This document shows positions 25,801 through 36,464 of a DNA stretch of 64,000 nt, in pieces (positions within the stretch are counted from its first letter, which is position 1; every line of letters starts with the position of its first letter). The position numbers and the translations under genes were made by a program. The notes under the pieces are model-generated. The model ran no database searches. It was not told the DNA's origin and saw nothing but the letters and a program-made list of their open reading frames with translations. Where the stretch lies: assembly GCA_018806985.1 (NCBI GenBank), contig JADANN010000013.1, positions 496,001 to 560,000 on the forward strand. Reading direction: 5' to 3'. This stretch comes from Angiostrongylus vasorum. Taxonomy: Eukaryota > Nematoda > Chromadorea > Rhabditida > Metastrongylidae.

Positions 25801-26269
25801 TTCTTGGTTTGCATTTATCCCAATTAATTTCGTTTGCCGTCCCATCGTGGTTGATACAAACTCATGTACCAAACTTGCCATTACTATTGGCCTGCTAAGA
25901 AACAGCACATTCTGTGGTGGAGCGGAAGGCACTATCTAGTGTGGAGTTTCCTCTAAAATCAGTATAGATGAGACACTTCGTAGAAAAAACTGCGAAGCAA
26001 TTCGCATTTGTCGAGCTACTCTGGCTAACCGAGCAGCTTGGAGCGTTCCACATAGACGAACGTATCACTTCGCTTGCAGCTGCTCAACTCTTTTTATGAT
26101 TGATTCTTCTTATGTATTGCCTTTCTAAATTCTTTAAATTCTTGACATTTTTTTTCAGGAAGGCGTCATTGATAGAAAGGATAAATTCGCTCAGTACATG
26201 GCCGATTATACGAAAATGCTCACCAACTTCAACAAGAAAATATCCGCGAAGATGCAGAAAATGAAGTGA
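13861..26269 (+). CDS. protein tyrosine phosphatase (tandem copy 2)
   Basis: Exons: 13861-13928 ('[11 protein letters not shown]'), 22032-22155 ('[20 protein letters not shown]', '[17 protein letters not shown]'), 22942-23032 ('[19 protein letters not shown]'), 23293-23442 ('[19 protein letters not shown]'), 24116-24286 (WPD loop '[15 protein letters not shown]', then signature '[12 protein letters not shown]'), 24746-24898 ('GIDYAMQKI', '[13 protein letters not shown]', '[11 protein letters not shown]') and 26159-26269 ('[20 protein letters not shown]', ending in TGA). All junctions are GT-AG, and phases agree only if one base is removed at each of four runs of six A or T (about 23294-23307, 23417-23422, 24203-24208, 24862-24867). 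An exon between 13928 and 22032 is probably missing. The family hydrolyses phosphotyrosine with the signature Cys as nucleophile and the WPD Asp as acid. Both are present, but whether the gene is functional is open. Confidence 0.8.
14395..14640 (+). mobile_element. diverged SINE-B copy
   Basis: A decayed tRNA-like head ('tagttcaaccctgcacc' B-box region) is followed by 'tcccatccctcaggagc', the equivalent of the family B body. It lies in the first intron of the PTP copy 2 gene. Confidence 0.4.
14850..15800. mobile_element. two inverted PLE tail fragments
   Basis: From 14850 to about 15540 the minus strand holds a decayed hammerhead (14957-14994: CTGAACA, GAAG) and a GIY-YIG relic with its Cys-rich preamble. 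From about 15590 to 15800 the + strand holds a GIY-YIG C-terminal relic ('[17 protein letters not shown]', 'NPKMNRKD'). The two pieces are in opposite orientation. They lie in the first PTP copy 2 intron. Confidence 0.6.
15810..18030. other. unassigned PTP intron sequence
   Basis: Short open frames occur on + (for example 17172-17399) but none shows a family motif or convincing splice sites. No repeat shared with the rest of the window was noticed. Confidence 0.3.
18035..18425 (-). mobile_element. SINE-C copy 2
   Basis: This is the reverse complement of the family C consensus, with the LINE-like tail at 18040-18110 and the 5' hairpin region near 18400-18425. It is fairly well preserved. Confidence 0.7.
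18440..18870. repeat. family A foldback element
   Basis: Starts with 'ttactgcctactc' and 'gcgaaataaaacttcaatg'. The arm 18500-18650 ('gctgagatatttgc', 'gtaacgcgttcaccacc', 'catgcgggtcc') is repeated in reverse complement at about 18720-18865, so the unit can fold into a long hairpin with a loop of roughly 70 bases. Each arm carries tRNA-like boxes. Confidence 0.7.
19425..19815 (+). mobile_element. SINE-C copy 3
   Basis: A well-preserved copy, from 'ctcccaacggtttaccgcc' to the tail 'acggggccgttcaagtgtc'. It lies in the large PTP copy 2 intron. Confidence 0.72.
19816..20639. other. unassigned PTP intron sequence
   Basis: No gene or repeat was recognised. Confidence 0.3.
20640..20890 (+). mobile_element. 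SINE-D copy 2
   Basis: Shares 'ggctatctccaag' and 'cattctacgacattcat' blocks with 49015-49300. The B-box-like 'cctggttcggacc' lies near the 5' end. The following 20890-22030 is unassigned. Confidence 0.55.
23670..23990. repeat. family A foldback element in PTP intron
   Basis: Two arms in opposite orientation, about 23675-23835 and 23840-23990, each contain the 'caccacaccatgcg' / 'cgcatggtgt' core and the 'cagacacctgcggtccg' block. It sits between PTP exons 23293-23442 and 24116-24286. Confidence 0.62.
24389..24667 (+). mobile_element. SINE-B copy with perfect 12-bp TSD
   Basis: The element is flanked by exact direct repeats ACCTGTTATTGG at 24377-24388 and 24668-24679. The head has an A-box-like 'tgcgcggtggtcgg' and a B-box-like 'tggaatcgaccc', and the body ends in a T-rich tail. 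It is inserted in the PTP intron between exons 24116-24286 and 24746-24898. Confidence 0.85.
25000..25265 (+). mobile_element. diverged SINE-B copy
   Basis: Body blocks 'ctcaccaagctttccat' and 'ggccagatatgcattcattc' identify family B. It lies in the last PTP intron. Confidence 0.55.
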
Positions 26270-26559
26270 TCGGCCGATGTTCTGCCGGCAGCGATGCCTA
26301 TTTACTTTTCTCTTACTTCTTCATCTTATTCTTATTCCTCACCTTTTACGACGAAATCGTTACATTCTACTCTTAAAAGTATTACTAGTGGGAATCAACA
26401 TTGTTGTTTCAATTCTAGTTCGCTGGGTAAAGGGAACAATATAGACAACGAAGATCGGAATCAAAGGCTTCACAGTTTCGTGAGAATATTTGCGTTCAAT
26501 ACGACATTATACTGGTTTCTATCCTATCCTGCTCTGATGCGGTATACATTTAAAATCTT

Positions 26560-26565
26560 AATAAA
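26560..26565 (+). promoter_or_regulatory. candidate polyadenylation signal for PTP gene
   Basis: AATAAA lies 291 nt after the PTP stop codon. The sequence from there to about 27240 shows no recognisable gene or repeat. Confidence 0.4.
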
Positions 26566-27239
26566 CTTATTTTTTGATTTTCGTGTTTAAGACAGCCTTC
26601 TTAAAGATGACTAAACATTCTTCCTACGTTTAGATCATTAAAAAGGTGTTGAAGGAACCCGTTCAGTCTTAAGAAATTTAGAGAATTTCGTCCAAGCACG
26701 CTTCTGTCTTCATTCTAATTTTGTGCAAAATCTATTGTGATAGATTTATTTCGAAGATCCGGCCATTCATAGCTCCTCAAAGCTGCTCCGGATTAAAATC
26801 TGTGCCGGTTCGGACCGTGCCGTCTTCGTAGAGAGCAATTACATAGACGGCTTAATCTTAATGATACAGTGCATGTGAATAGTACTTATTCAATCCCGTT
26901 TTACCGTCATAGGCTCTTTGATGTCTGTCTTAATTAATTTTTAATAAAAGCCTTCAAAGTATTTGAGATTACTATCGGCTTTTTTGTTATGTACAATTAC
27001 TCAGCGTAGAGACTCCACTACAAAAAAACGTATGCTCCCTAACATTTGAGCACTTCATTTATGACCTGATGATGGAGCCTAAAAGGCTAAGATACAAAGC
27101 CATCGGTCTGGTCGAGAAGAGAAAACACCGCCCATAAAACCCCCTCTATGACCGGAGAAAAATTATACTTGGAATATGCAACAATAGAAGATTCGGCTGC
27201 GTTGGAGTCCTCGTGAGTACCACTTGGATATACACATCG

Positions 27240-28385
27240 ATTTATATGAACAGAAAACAAACCTGAATCGGAGGCCTACGGTTGAAGGTGTATGGAACAA
27301 TGCCACCCCTGATAGTGTTCGTCGTTCACGCACCCACATCAGTGTAAGAGAAAGACAACGCAGAAACGTTCTAGATGGCCTTGGAGAAGTTCCAAAGAGA
27401 ATTCTACACCTGAGTTAAGGTCCTCACCGGTGAATTCAAGGTAAAGATTCGACAAAGGAGAACATCTGGACAGGGTTACACTGGGACTCATGAATTAGAA
27501 AGCAGCGAACAGCATGAGTGGGTGTCTGGGTTTATAATAACAACCAAGACCTTCCATCGTAACACACTATTTCAGAAGCTCCACTCTCAACGCTGGATGT
27601 GAAAGCCTCTCAATAGAGAGTGCCATAATGAAGGAGACCACATCATAGTAGATCGAAGATTTTGCCTAACCGACTTCGCTGTCGTCGCAAAAATTTGCAC
27701 GAGACCACAACATCGTCTATTTCGCTTAAGATTCCATTTGAGAAAGACGTAAAGATCAGAAAACGAAATCGCAGAACCACTGCAATTTGGGATTTATTCA
27801 GATCTTTTCTCAGTTCTTGGGCAGATGCCGTTTTCAACTCCAAGTTCGAAATTCGCCATGAAACGCAGCTCTGCAAAAAACAGCTGAGCTAACAAGCCAC
27901 TGTGGAATCGCACGAGACCTCGTATATGGAATATACTCGTCAAGTAAGCAGGATTAAGGACCACACCGCGCTAATGAAGACACAGTTGAGATAACGATGC
28001 TGGCTGTATTTCGTTTCACGCAACTGAAAGGAGGGAGCATGCTCCGATCTCCATGAACGATCAAAGATAAGAAACGCCATTGGTGCACGTAAGGATGTCG
28101 AAAATGGGTTGTGCCTGAACGATGGCTGATCAACAAGAGCTGTTAGTGACTGGATTCCCTGAGATGTCAAACGTATTGCAGGAAGACCACCGACCCTATG
28201 GTCAGAGTTCTTCACGAAAACCTTAGAACAAAGGTATCATGCTCAACGAAACCCTAGAACGAGCAGAATCCACTGGTCTACTCCTGCACGCGACGGGAAA
28301 AAACAGAAGATTTATTGGTGCGTGCTCCAGTCACTCAGCGATCAGCGAAACGACGGGTAATACAGGTGATATTGACTGACGGCGA
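27240..28385 (+). mobile_element. LINE-A fragment with large internal deletion
   Basis: The + strand carries a decayed endonuclease C-terminal part (about 27380-27900: 'RRFCLTDFAVVAKI', 'HRLFRLRFHLRK'). It passes straight into the LINE-A C-terminal tail (about 28040-28385), parallel to 7490-7800. The whole reverse transcriptase is missing. Confidence 0.7.
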
Positions 28386-28984
28386 CGGAGCCGTCTATCA
28401 AGCAAGTGTTTTTACCCATTCAGACAAATTTGATAGGAATTTTCTGCCGCCTGGATAAGAGAGTGCTTGGTTAGCTTGGGTGTGGGATCGAAACAAACCT
28501 ATGTATTCCGCTTATGTATTACTTGTACATTATCGATCTAACAATTGCTCTTTAAGTTCCTATGGACAACAAAGAGAGGACTCAAAAGCTAGTAACTGAA
28601 ACGTACCACTCTCTGAAGCACTTCGGGGACGTTCTTGCAGGTCATTTACGACTCGGATGTGTTCAAAATGTATTCAAATAGTTTTTATCGATCTTTTTTT
28701 AATATGACAGTTTATTGTTCAACCCTCGCATCTTTACCGTGGCACTGTTGTGACTTATTTTCCTTCGATGGTCCAAGTGTTTTACACTGTAATGTATTCG
28801 TCCTTCAAAGCAACTTAACCATGCAGAAAATTTCAACGTTGTAAGACGGAACTTCCGCTAACGACAAATGTATGTCTGGGTTCTACAGAATTGTTTCCTG
28901 TAGGTTGCAGAACAGTCGACTTTTTGGCTGTTATTATTTGAATACTAATGCGAATCAATTTTTACTTTCATAAGTGACAGATCG

Positions 28985-29372
28985 TCCCAACGCTTCACCG
29001 CCTTATAATGGCTGGGAGGTGTTTCTGCGTCTCGGACTGCGATGTACAGCGAGGGCTATTCGTCCCTCGGCAGGGTTGCCCAGGCTGAAAAGGGAGTCCG
29101 GAGTCTCCATCAGGAAGCCTAGAAAAGAGTAAACCAATACCAGGATCCACCACCGTCTTGGTATCAAATTAGTCGCATGGTGGCAAATCTCCCTCTGATC
29201 CACAAGGACTGCGACTGTCTGTCGTGCCAACGACCTGGGGTAGACTTTGGCCAGGCTGAGCTCGGGATCCCAGAGAAGCACAGTGGCTTAACCAGCAAAT
29301 TTACGCAAAATGGTGACTGTGCTGGGGCCTGCACAACTAGTGATGACGGGCCGTTCAAGTATCAAGTAAATA
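28985..29372 (+). mobile_element. SINE-C copy 4
   Basis: Family C copy from the 5' hairpin region ('caacgcttcaccgcc') to the LINE-like tail 'gtgctggggcctgcacaac' and 'acgggccgttcaagtatc'. The preceding 28386-28984 holds nothing recognisable. Confidence 0.72.
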
Positions 29373-29714
29373 TCATTAGTGACATGTACAAATACGTGAC
29401 CAAATCGCAAAAATTTCTTTTTTACTCATAGTTTTTCTCCTGCTCATAGTCAAATTTTTTTCGTTTTCTGCAGTTCTTTTTTTCTTGCAAACTTTGTGCA
29501 AGCTGTTTCTTCTTAACGGTTAGGACGGATTGGGTGATTGATCTGATGACAGAAAGACAACTACCAGTGATTTATCACCACTGCAATGGCTAGCGAAAAC
29601 TCTTTTTCAGTAGAATTGCGATGTTTATTTATGTCTTCTTATGAATTGATCTTGTAAAGCCGATGTGAGGTTGGTATAAGTCGACGTTTTCGTTGTTGCT
29701 GTAGTTGATGGCCG

Positions 29715-29757
29715 ATGCCTGACGTTTCAGCGATTTTGCCTTCCTCAGAGTCTGGAC
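29715..29757 (-). ncRNA. hammerhead ribozyme, mildly decayed
   Basis: The minus-strand order is GACT, CTGAGGA, extra A, GGC...GCT, GAAA, CGTC, AGG. The core is intact, stem I is short and one stem II pair is a G-U wobble. Confidence 0.55.
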
Positions 29758-30556
29758 GTACACTAATGTAACAGCAGCTTTATATTCCGTGAAATATCTA
29801 TAGCATTAATGAAGATCTAACAAATAAATAAACGCCATATTAATTAAAAAGCTGCTCACCGTGCTATTACGAGTAGTGGGGCTGCCCGCGTGTTGTTCAC
29901 GTAGGATGACGAGCGATGCACCAGGGCTTAAAATGTCATTTTGAAATAGGGCACAAGGTAACGTGTGATAGTGAGACATTCGTCTTCCCGGTTCATCTTT
30001 GGATTTTTGAAATTTATCTGAAGCTCCTCAAGAGTTTTGCGCGTTGATGTTTTCGACTCCTGCGCTAGAACCCGTACAGTCACTTCAAAATCATCGCCGT
30101 TGTGCTTTTGTGCCCTATGCGTACCTAGAGGAGTGTTTTGACGAATTCTAACTTCCCCATTTAGGTGTTCTTTTATGCGGACACAGCGGTCTACCCGTTC
30201 CCCAATATATTCCTCACCGCATGCCTTACACGAGATCAAGTATATTATACCTGAACTCATGCAATCCCCGTCTCTCCCGTTAGCACAGATCCTACAGTTT
30301 TCTGACCTGCACAAACGATGATAGAGACGGTTTCGGTTTTCTCTACCGGCAGTGATAATGATATTTTAACCCCTGGGTGTGCTTCGCTCGCGACCCCACG
30401 TGAACAACGCGTGGGCCAATCCCACTCGTAACACCACGGTGACCAGCCTTTTTGATCAATATGGCGTCGGTTTTAAAAAGTTTGATCTTCACATTAGTAC
30501 TTGAGCTTTTTTTCCAACGAATAATTAAAAGTGTTCTTGCATAATACGAAATACGT

Positions 30557-30597
30557 CCAGGCTCTGAGGAAGGCGAAATCCCCGAAACGTCGGCCAT
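30557..30597 (+). ncRNA. hammerhead ribozyme, opposite orientation to its element
   Basis: The + strand order is GGCT, CTGAGGA, extra A, GG-cgaaatc-CC, GAAA, CGTC, GGCC. Stem I GGCT/GGCC forms four pairs with one G-U. The core is intact and stem II is short. Confidence 0.6.
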
Positions 30598-31589
30598 CGA
30601 CCAACAACGCCAACGCCACCACCAACAACAACAACAACGACAACGAAGACTTATACCAACTTCGGCTTAAGAAGATCAGTTTATAAGATCATATAAATAA
30701 ATATATCAACTATCTATGCCGAAGTTTATAGAAAGTCGGTCTTTTTGAGTTATTTTTAGAATTACTGCTTAGGACACTAGCACAATGATGTCATCAAGCC
30801 GGATAAATTTCTAGTAATCCATTTAAGTTAAAACTTTACAAGATCATTTACTCCCATTCACTTCCCGATATCCAAATTCTGGCCAATTCGATGTCAAGTA
30901 CTACAGCGAGCTGCTGACTCGGAATGCTGACTGTGATTTTGCCAACACACGCAGAATTTCGTGAAAAGGCACATTGAATACATGTCAACTCAGTGATCGA
31001 ACGAACGAGGATTGATTTTCTACGTGTCCAATATCCAGAAAAGGTAAGCGCTTCAAAATGTCTATTCGTTAAGTGCCATGCTTGCCACCGATACGTGAGA
31101 AGGGAAAAAAAATCTAAGAGGTTCACGTAACCAGAGAGATTTCATCGCAGTCACTTTCTGTTTCTCGATGTAGTCGTGCTCCTCACATTTCATAGTTGAG
31201 GTGATGTACGATAACACTGAAACCATTGATCGTCCTAAAAGCATCAATATGGGTAAATTTCATGTGCCAAAAAAACTTTGTGCGAGTTCACCATTCATGG
31301 CAGAAGAACGTGAATACGTGATTGGTTGGTGTAATAATTTTCGGTAGGCTACGGACGTGCGACGTCCGCTTTTTTATATCCTTCCAGTAACGCCTTCTAG
31401 CGATTTGCGTTCCTGACGTACCGATATAATGGATGAAATTTCAGGTGAAGAAAGTACATTTTTATTACTAACGCTAATGTACAAGGCTGCTCTCCTACCT
31501 GTTGCGAAACAGTGCCGAGCTTTTGATGAGAGGTATAAGATTCCGTTATTAACTTTGCAGGTCAGTGACTAAATCAGTGGCTTTGTGTG

Positions 31590-32800
31590 TACTAACATGC
31601 TTCCATATTTAGACGTCGCGTCTTCACGAGTTGCACGGACCCCAGCACATTTCCATTGGTTTCCTTGCATCGCAGTCGTCGCCTGTGGCAGTGGTTTGAT
31701 TCGAGCATGGTAGCGGGTGCGAGTGTCATTCCATGATCTGTAGAACAACTGCAAGTTTCAGTATAGCTGATTGGATTTGGTTACGAACACGTCCACGCAA
31801 CGTATAGGTGGTCGTGCAAAGGAAAGCCTGAATCTACTTAGAGTCCACTTTACGGTACTTCTCGCCCCTCTCTCTTCTGTTGTCTCAGCGTTCGCATTCT
31901 GGTTGGGTATTGTCTGTGCCGGTTATATTTCAGAAGACATTGTTCAAGCATTCTGTGAGTAGAGCGCAGTATTGGTGACGTGTTTAAAGTATCGGCTAGT
32001 GTCCCTGTTGTATAACAGGGTTAACACAGAACTGTTGAATCGGAAGGTGACCGTGGAATTTTGAGTTCTTTAGTTACTCGGCCGGCTCCTTGAGTGGCCC
32101 AAACGAGTCTCATGCTGCTGTGCTTCTTTTATCTTGTCCCACATTCATGTTGTTCTCAGTGTTCATTGGAGCTCCAAGGCACACTACCGAGGCGGTCTCT
32201 GTAATCAGGGAACCATCCAGTTTGATCTTCTAGCCTTGGCACAACGGTTCATGAACTAGGTCTTCATTTTATCTATGTGCAGTATAATATTTCCTCCTGC
32301 TTCATTGAATACACTAAACATCATCTCTGCTTCACTGCTATTTCTTGATAAGATGACGATGTCCCCCACAAGGTGAAGATTTGACAGAAATCGATACGCC
32401 TGTCCTTCCTTTCACATCCGACTGACTTCACTATCCAGTGCGGTATAAGTGTATCAGACATAAACAGTTCTGGAGATACTGTATCGCTCTGTCGAACGCC
32501 TTTTCAGGTTTCCGCAAAAAAGCTAAGCATTTGTGCTGCAATTCCAAAAACAATCCGTTAATTTTCGTATATAGGGCGGGTCCACTCTTTGGCCGACGAG
32601 CACTGACAGAATTAGATTCGTTTCGAGATGGTCAAATGCTTTCTCATAGTCGATAAAATTATGACAAGGGTATATGGTACTCCCGGCTGACTTTATGACC
32701 CATGACACGGTTTCGATGTAGTCCATGAAGCAGAATCTTGGTTAGAATTCTGCTTGCTCAACTGGTTTTGCCTCGTCCAAGAAGGAGATCCTTTGGTCTA
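31590..32800 (-). mobile_element. LINE-B (RTE-type) RT and 3' region
   Basis: The minus strand from about 32740 gives 'FIDYEKAFDHLETNLILSVL' and 'VDPPYIRKLTDC' (RT motif A region). It continues to 'LDGSLITETASVVCLG', a degenerate C-terminal region, and ends near 31600 with the LINE-B 3' sequence. Many stops are present. The stretch 30700-31590 before it holds no recognised feature. Confidence 0.7.
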
Positions 32801-32894
32801 TCCTTGACATACGTAGAAAGATAATCTTTGGAATAATTTGTAGAGTATATTCAACAAGTATATAGGACAATATTTAAGAAGGTCAATTTTTTTT

Positions 32895-33000
32895 ACTTAC
32901 TTCCTAGTACAATTTTTTCACGGCAGGGTATTATGTGTGACACAACCACAATGGTGCTGAGATATTTGCAAACTCCTGACCGCAGGTGTCTGCTCTGTCT
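32895..33000 (-). repeat. family A end fragment
   Basis: Contains 'ggtgctgagatatttgc' and a 'cggcagggtattatgtgtga'-like edge. It is a single arm only. Confidence 0.5.
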
Positions 33001-35500
33001 GATCTAAGAAGGTCGTTTTGGTCACTATAGCAGCTATTCCCAGAATAGTTTCTATTTTTTCTTCTATATCTATTTCTATCTTTGTATGATTGTATGTTTC
33101 GGAAATAAGTGTCATATCCGTTTTTCTCAAGTTACCTAGCAAATGTCGTAGCACGTAAATATCTTGATCCCGTGCTAACGAACTTCGATCGCTATAAACA
33201 GTATTGTTATGCAAATCTATTCTTAGAATCTGAACTTGTTGTTTGTTATTACTGTCCAAAAGTTATCGTGCGTACAATAACAAGATGAGTATGAGGATGC
33301 TGGCGAGAGCAGTCGTCTGCCAGCTGATCTTAGTATATTGAGAGGATTTGGAGAGGTAGCCGACGGATGTTTTCGGTAATGATGCTGGACCTGTGCCAAA
33401 TACCGCCTTCTCCGGAAGCATATAAATAGCTTCGTGAACTGTTATCATGGTTCGCGCCTGTCAGGGGCTCGTTCGCTTCCTAGATCTGTACCGTATTGAT
33501 CTCGTGTGTCACCAATGTAGATTATCGCAGTTGTTAAGTCATACTGCACATAGTCATTACTGTACATTGGACTCATCATATCATTATTGAATGACAGTTG
33601 CGAATTGTACATTAACTTCGCATCATCGTCACTACGTCACGTTTCCCACCAGCTCAGTGTATCGTCATCATCATCCTGATCCTCACCCTAGTGTGACTGT
33701 TCATTGTTTACCAATTGATCTGCGGTGCGTTGTCAGTAGCGGCGGCTATACTAAAATACGTTCTGTCTGCAACGCCATCGGTGGCATGTACCATTCCTCC
33801 CACACGGCACGCCATGCGTACAAGGCCGCTGAGCGGCCAACTTATGCTGTGTATTCTGTTAAGCCGCTATAGGCTTATCAGTTTCCAGCCAATATCATAG
33901 TGGCCCTTGACTCTTAGGCAATGGTGGCACCCATCGATGCTCAAACTTCACGTTGCTTACATAGCGTTCTCCACGACCAGCCGCCCGACTGTGTTCCGTA
34001 GATGACTCATCACTTACTGTCCTCATTGATCCACTAAAATACACCTCATCGCTATAATGTTGAAATCTTAGCTCAGCCGGAAATACGGCCCGTGTGTCTC
34101 CCTCTCCGCCTCAGCATACTGTCTCCCTCTCCGCGCTCAGCATACTGTCTACCTCAGCCGCCGCGCAGGCTGCGGATAGACGCGACGCGGCATCGCTCAC
34201 GGCTAACCAACGGTTACTTCTTGGTAATTATTCATTATTACTGTTAATGTAATTGTGTTAATTACTTATTAATGGTATAGTAATATTGGAATGCCATTAT
34301 CTCGTTGTTAGCCTCACTTCACTACTAACCTTAGCACCTCATAGCTTTAACTCACGTCATTCCTCTACCATTACTTCTCCATCGTTACTATTATGTTATT
34401 AATGTTGTATTTGTGTATTAAAGGTTTAATTACCCAAGTTTGAGATATTGCTCTGTGACAACTACGAAAAGTCCTGCGTGGCGTCTTCTCACGAAGTCGA
34501 GCATTCTGCTAAAAAGCTAGTGAATATTCGGTGCCGAGTACTGACTCGAAGGCCTATTTTCCACTAGCAGCTACAATAGTCACCCTCTATGGGCAGGGTG
34601 ACCATGAGCAAAGAACTCCAGTCGTCTGGATTTTTCTCCTTCTGAAGGCAAAATGTCATATTTGTTGAGAAAAGTGCATGTAATTTGTGGGCTCCAGTTT
34701 CAACAAAATTGGTGGTGATATTATCGGGTAATGTTGCTGTGCAGATAAGGTTCTCATTCGAAAGGTAACACACTCAATAAGCATTTGTCTCGACACAACT
34801 ACGAAAATCCACTTCGCGCAGATGAACGGCTATCACTTCCGAGTAGGATCAATCTGACTTTGAAGAAGACGAAGGTGTCGGTACGTTGGCCGAGTAAAAT
34901 CTGTATAACAACTTCACATATTTCGAGATTAGATGGATCAGCTTCAAAATGCATTGAGTCTAAGCTCGGAAGAAGACGAATCCGTAGAAACGATACCCAT
35001 TGGACATCAAAATATGTGTTTACAACCTCATCCCAACCCGTGAAGGAGAGCTGGCGAGATGATTTCACACATTTACCATTGCGTTTGTTTTGAACGACCT
35101 GGGAGAGTAATGTCTGACGCGCTGTTGAGCTGACAAATCTACTGAAGAGACCTTTCTGTGCCGTGTTAGAAATCGGTAATAACAGTAATTGGGAACACTA
35201 AACGCTTAGAATTCAAATGTGGAAAAGCAGTCAGCATTTTCTGACACTTTATTTCACGTCCAACAACCGACGATATCAACTGTGCCCTCCTCGTCATGTC
35301 GTCTGCTCATAGGGGGGTGCCAATCGCTTGCTGAAGCACTTCACTGTTCGGTACACAATTCGGCCCCGAGAAAAGAGGCAAGAAATAACAAGTTCAAGTT
35401 CAACGAGTTCAACGATAACAAGTTCAGCAGCTCAGAATTTCATCATACCAGAATATCAGGACATGACCTTCCTTCCAAAGAATTGTAGATTCCCGTCGTT
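33001..35500. other. unassigned region with one membrane-tail open frame
   Basis: A minus-strand open frame at 33448-33263 ends in a hydrophobic stretch ('TTALASILILILLLYAR') followed directly by a stop. It looks like the C-terminus of a single-pass membrane protein or of a retroelement envelope-like product. No catalytic motif was found around it. The GC-rich 34100-34200 segment and the frames at 34785-35488 were not recognised. Confidence 0.25.
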
Positions 35501-35523
35501 TTTACTTCAACAGATTAACTCCG

Positions 35524-35914
35524 CTATGACGAACATATAGCGTCTTGTTCAAAGTATTGTCCTTGACCACAAATTGAAATCAGTGCATCTATTTGCGATT
35601 TTGTACATCCCTTAACTGAGCGAAGTAGGAAATCATAGCACTCCTCAATGTGAGAAATGTCTTCGGCGGTTTGAATGCAGCACTGCTTTATTTTGAACAC
35701 TTTGTTTAAAAAGAAAGTATTCACTAGAAAAATTTTCTAGACTGTCAGACGATTGCCTTCATTCCACCTCTGACAAACGCACGGGACTCTCTGCAGTTAT
35801 TGCATTCAGACAACAAACAATCTCGTCGGAAACAAATTTCTGGAACACATATCTCTCTCTTCTCTGGACGAAAAAAAATATCAATGCGATTGAACAAACT
35901 GTTAGCGAAGCCAT
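35524..35914 (-). CDS. possible small secreted Cys-rich protein (two exons)
   Basis: Exon 1 could be 35914-35768. It starts at ATG with a hydrophobic signal-like start ('MASLTVCSIALIFFFVQ') and contains a CC pair ('EIVCCLNAI'). A donor GAG|GTGGAA follows 49 codons. Exon 2, ending at a TAG at the low end of the interval, is Cys-rich ('KQCCIQTAEDISHIEECYDF', 'GCTKSQIDALISICGQ', 'AICSS'). The acceptor of exon 2 is unclear, since the good acceptor (TTTTTCTAG) is out of phase. No family was recognised. It could be a real small secreted protein or chance open frames. Confidence 0.3.
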
Positions 35915-36464
35915 AATAACGCAGGTGGTCGGAAAACGCGCGCTGATCATCCGAAAATTCGCAAAGCACAGAAGTTCTAAACCACTATCACTTCTCTTTT
36001 ATGCTCATAGAAACTGCACCAGCTGGTTCATACCAGCATGAAGGTTTACGCGAAGAAGTTTGCGTTACGTCACACTTTAGCACACATCAGACGCACCTTC
36101 GTAAGCTGGAGGAAGTTCACAGAATGTTCTGAGCAACGCGGAACAATGGAGGATAATCGAATTCGCTCGACTTTAACGTTTTGCTGTTTTCTTCCATCAC
36201 GTTATTATGTGTTACAACTTGCTTATCAAAACTTATCATCGTAGCCTGTTCCACTCGACGAGTAAACCGGTCGAGTGGGCGTGAAAGATGGTGAAAAAAT
36301 TTTTTGAGTGGACAAGAACATCATGTGTTTATCCCTCTTAACGAACAGAGGAAGGCTTCGATAGAACGAAGACAATACTTTTTCATCGGAAGGTGCAGAA
36401 GTTCATCCAATAATCCGATGTATGTAATAAATGTAACAAAGCCTCATTATCTACGTTAACGAAA

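Larger units (their letters stand above)
29630..30700 (-). mobile_element. PLE 3' part flanked by inverted hammerhead-bearing tails
   Basis: The minus strand at 30314-29928 encodes a GIY-YIG nuclease in one open frame: 'GIIYLISCKACGEEYIGE' preceded by a Cys-rich segment and followed by 'TRKTLEELQINFKNPKMN'. No RT is present. Both ends carry the same tail in opposite orientation, about 29635-29765 (minus reading) and 30540-30690 (plus reading), each with a hammerhead and (CAACAA)-rich sequence. It is the best-kept GIY-YIG frame of its subfamily. Confidence 0.78.
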
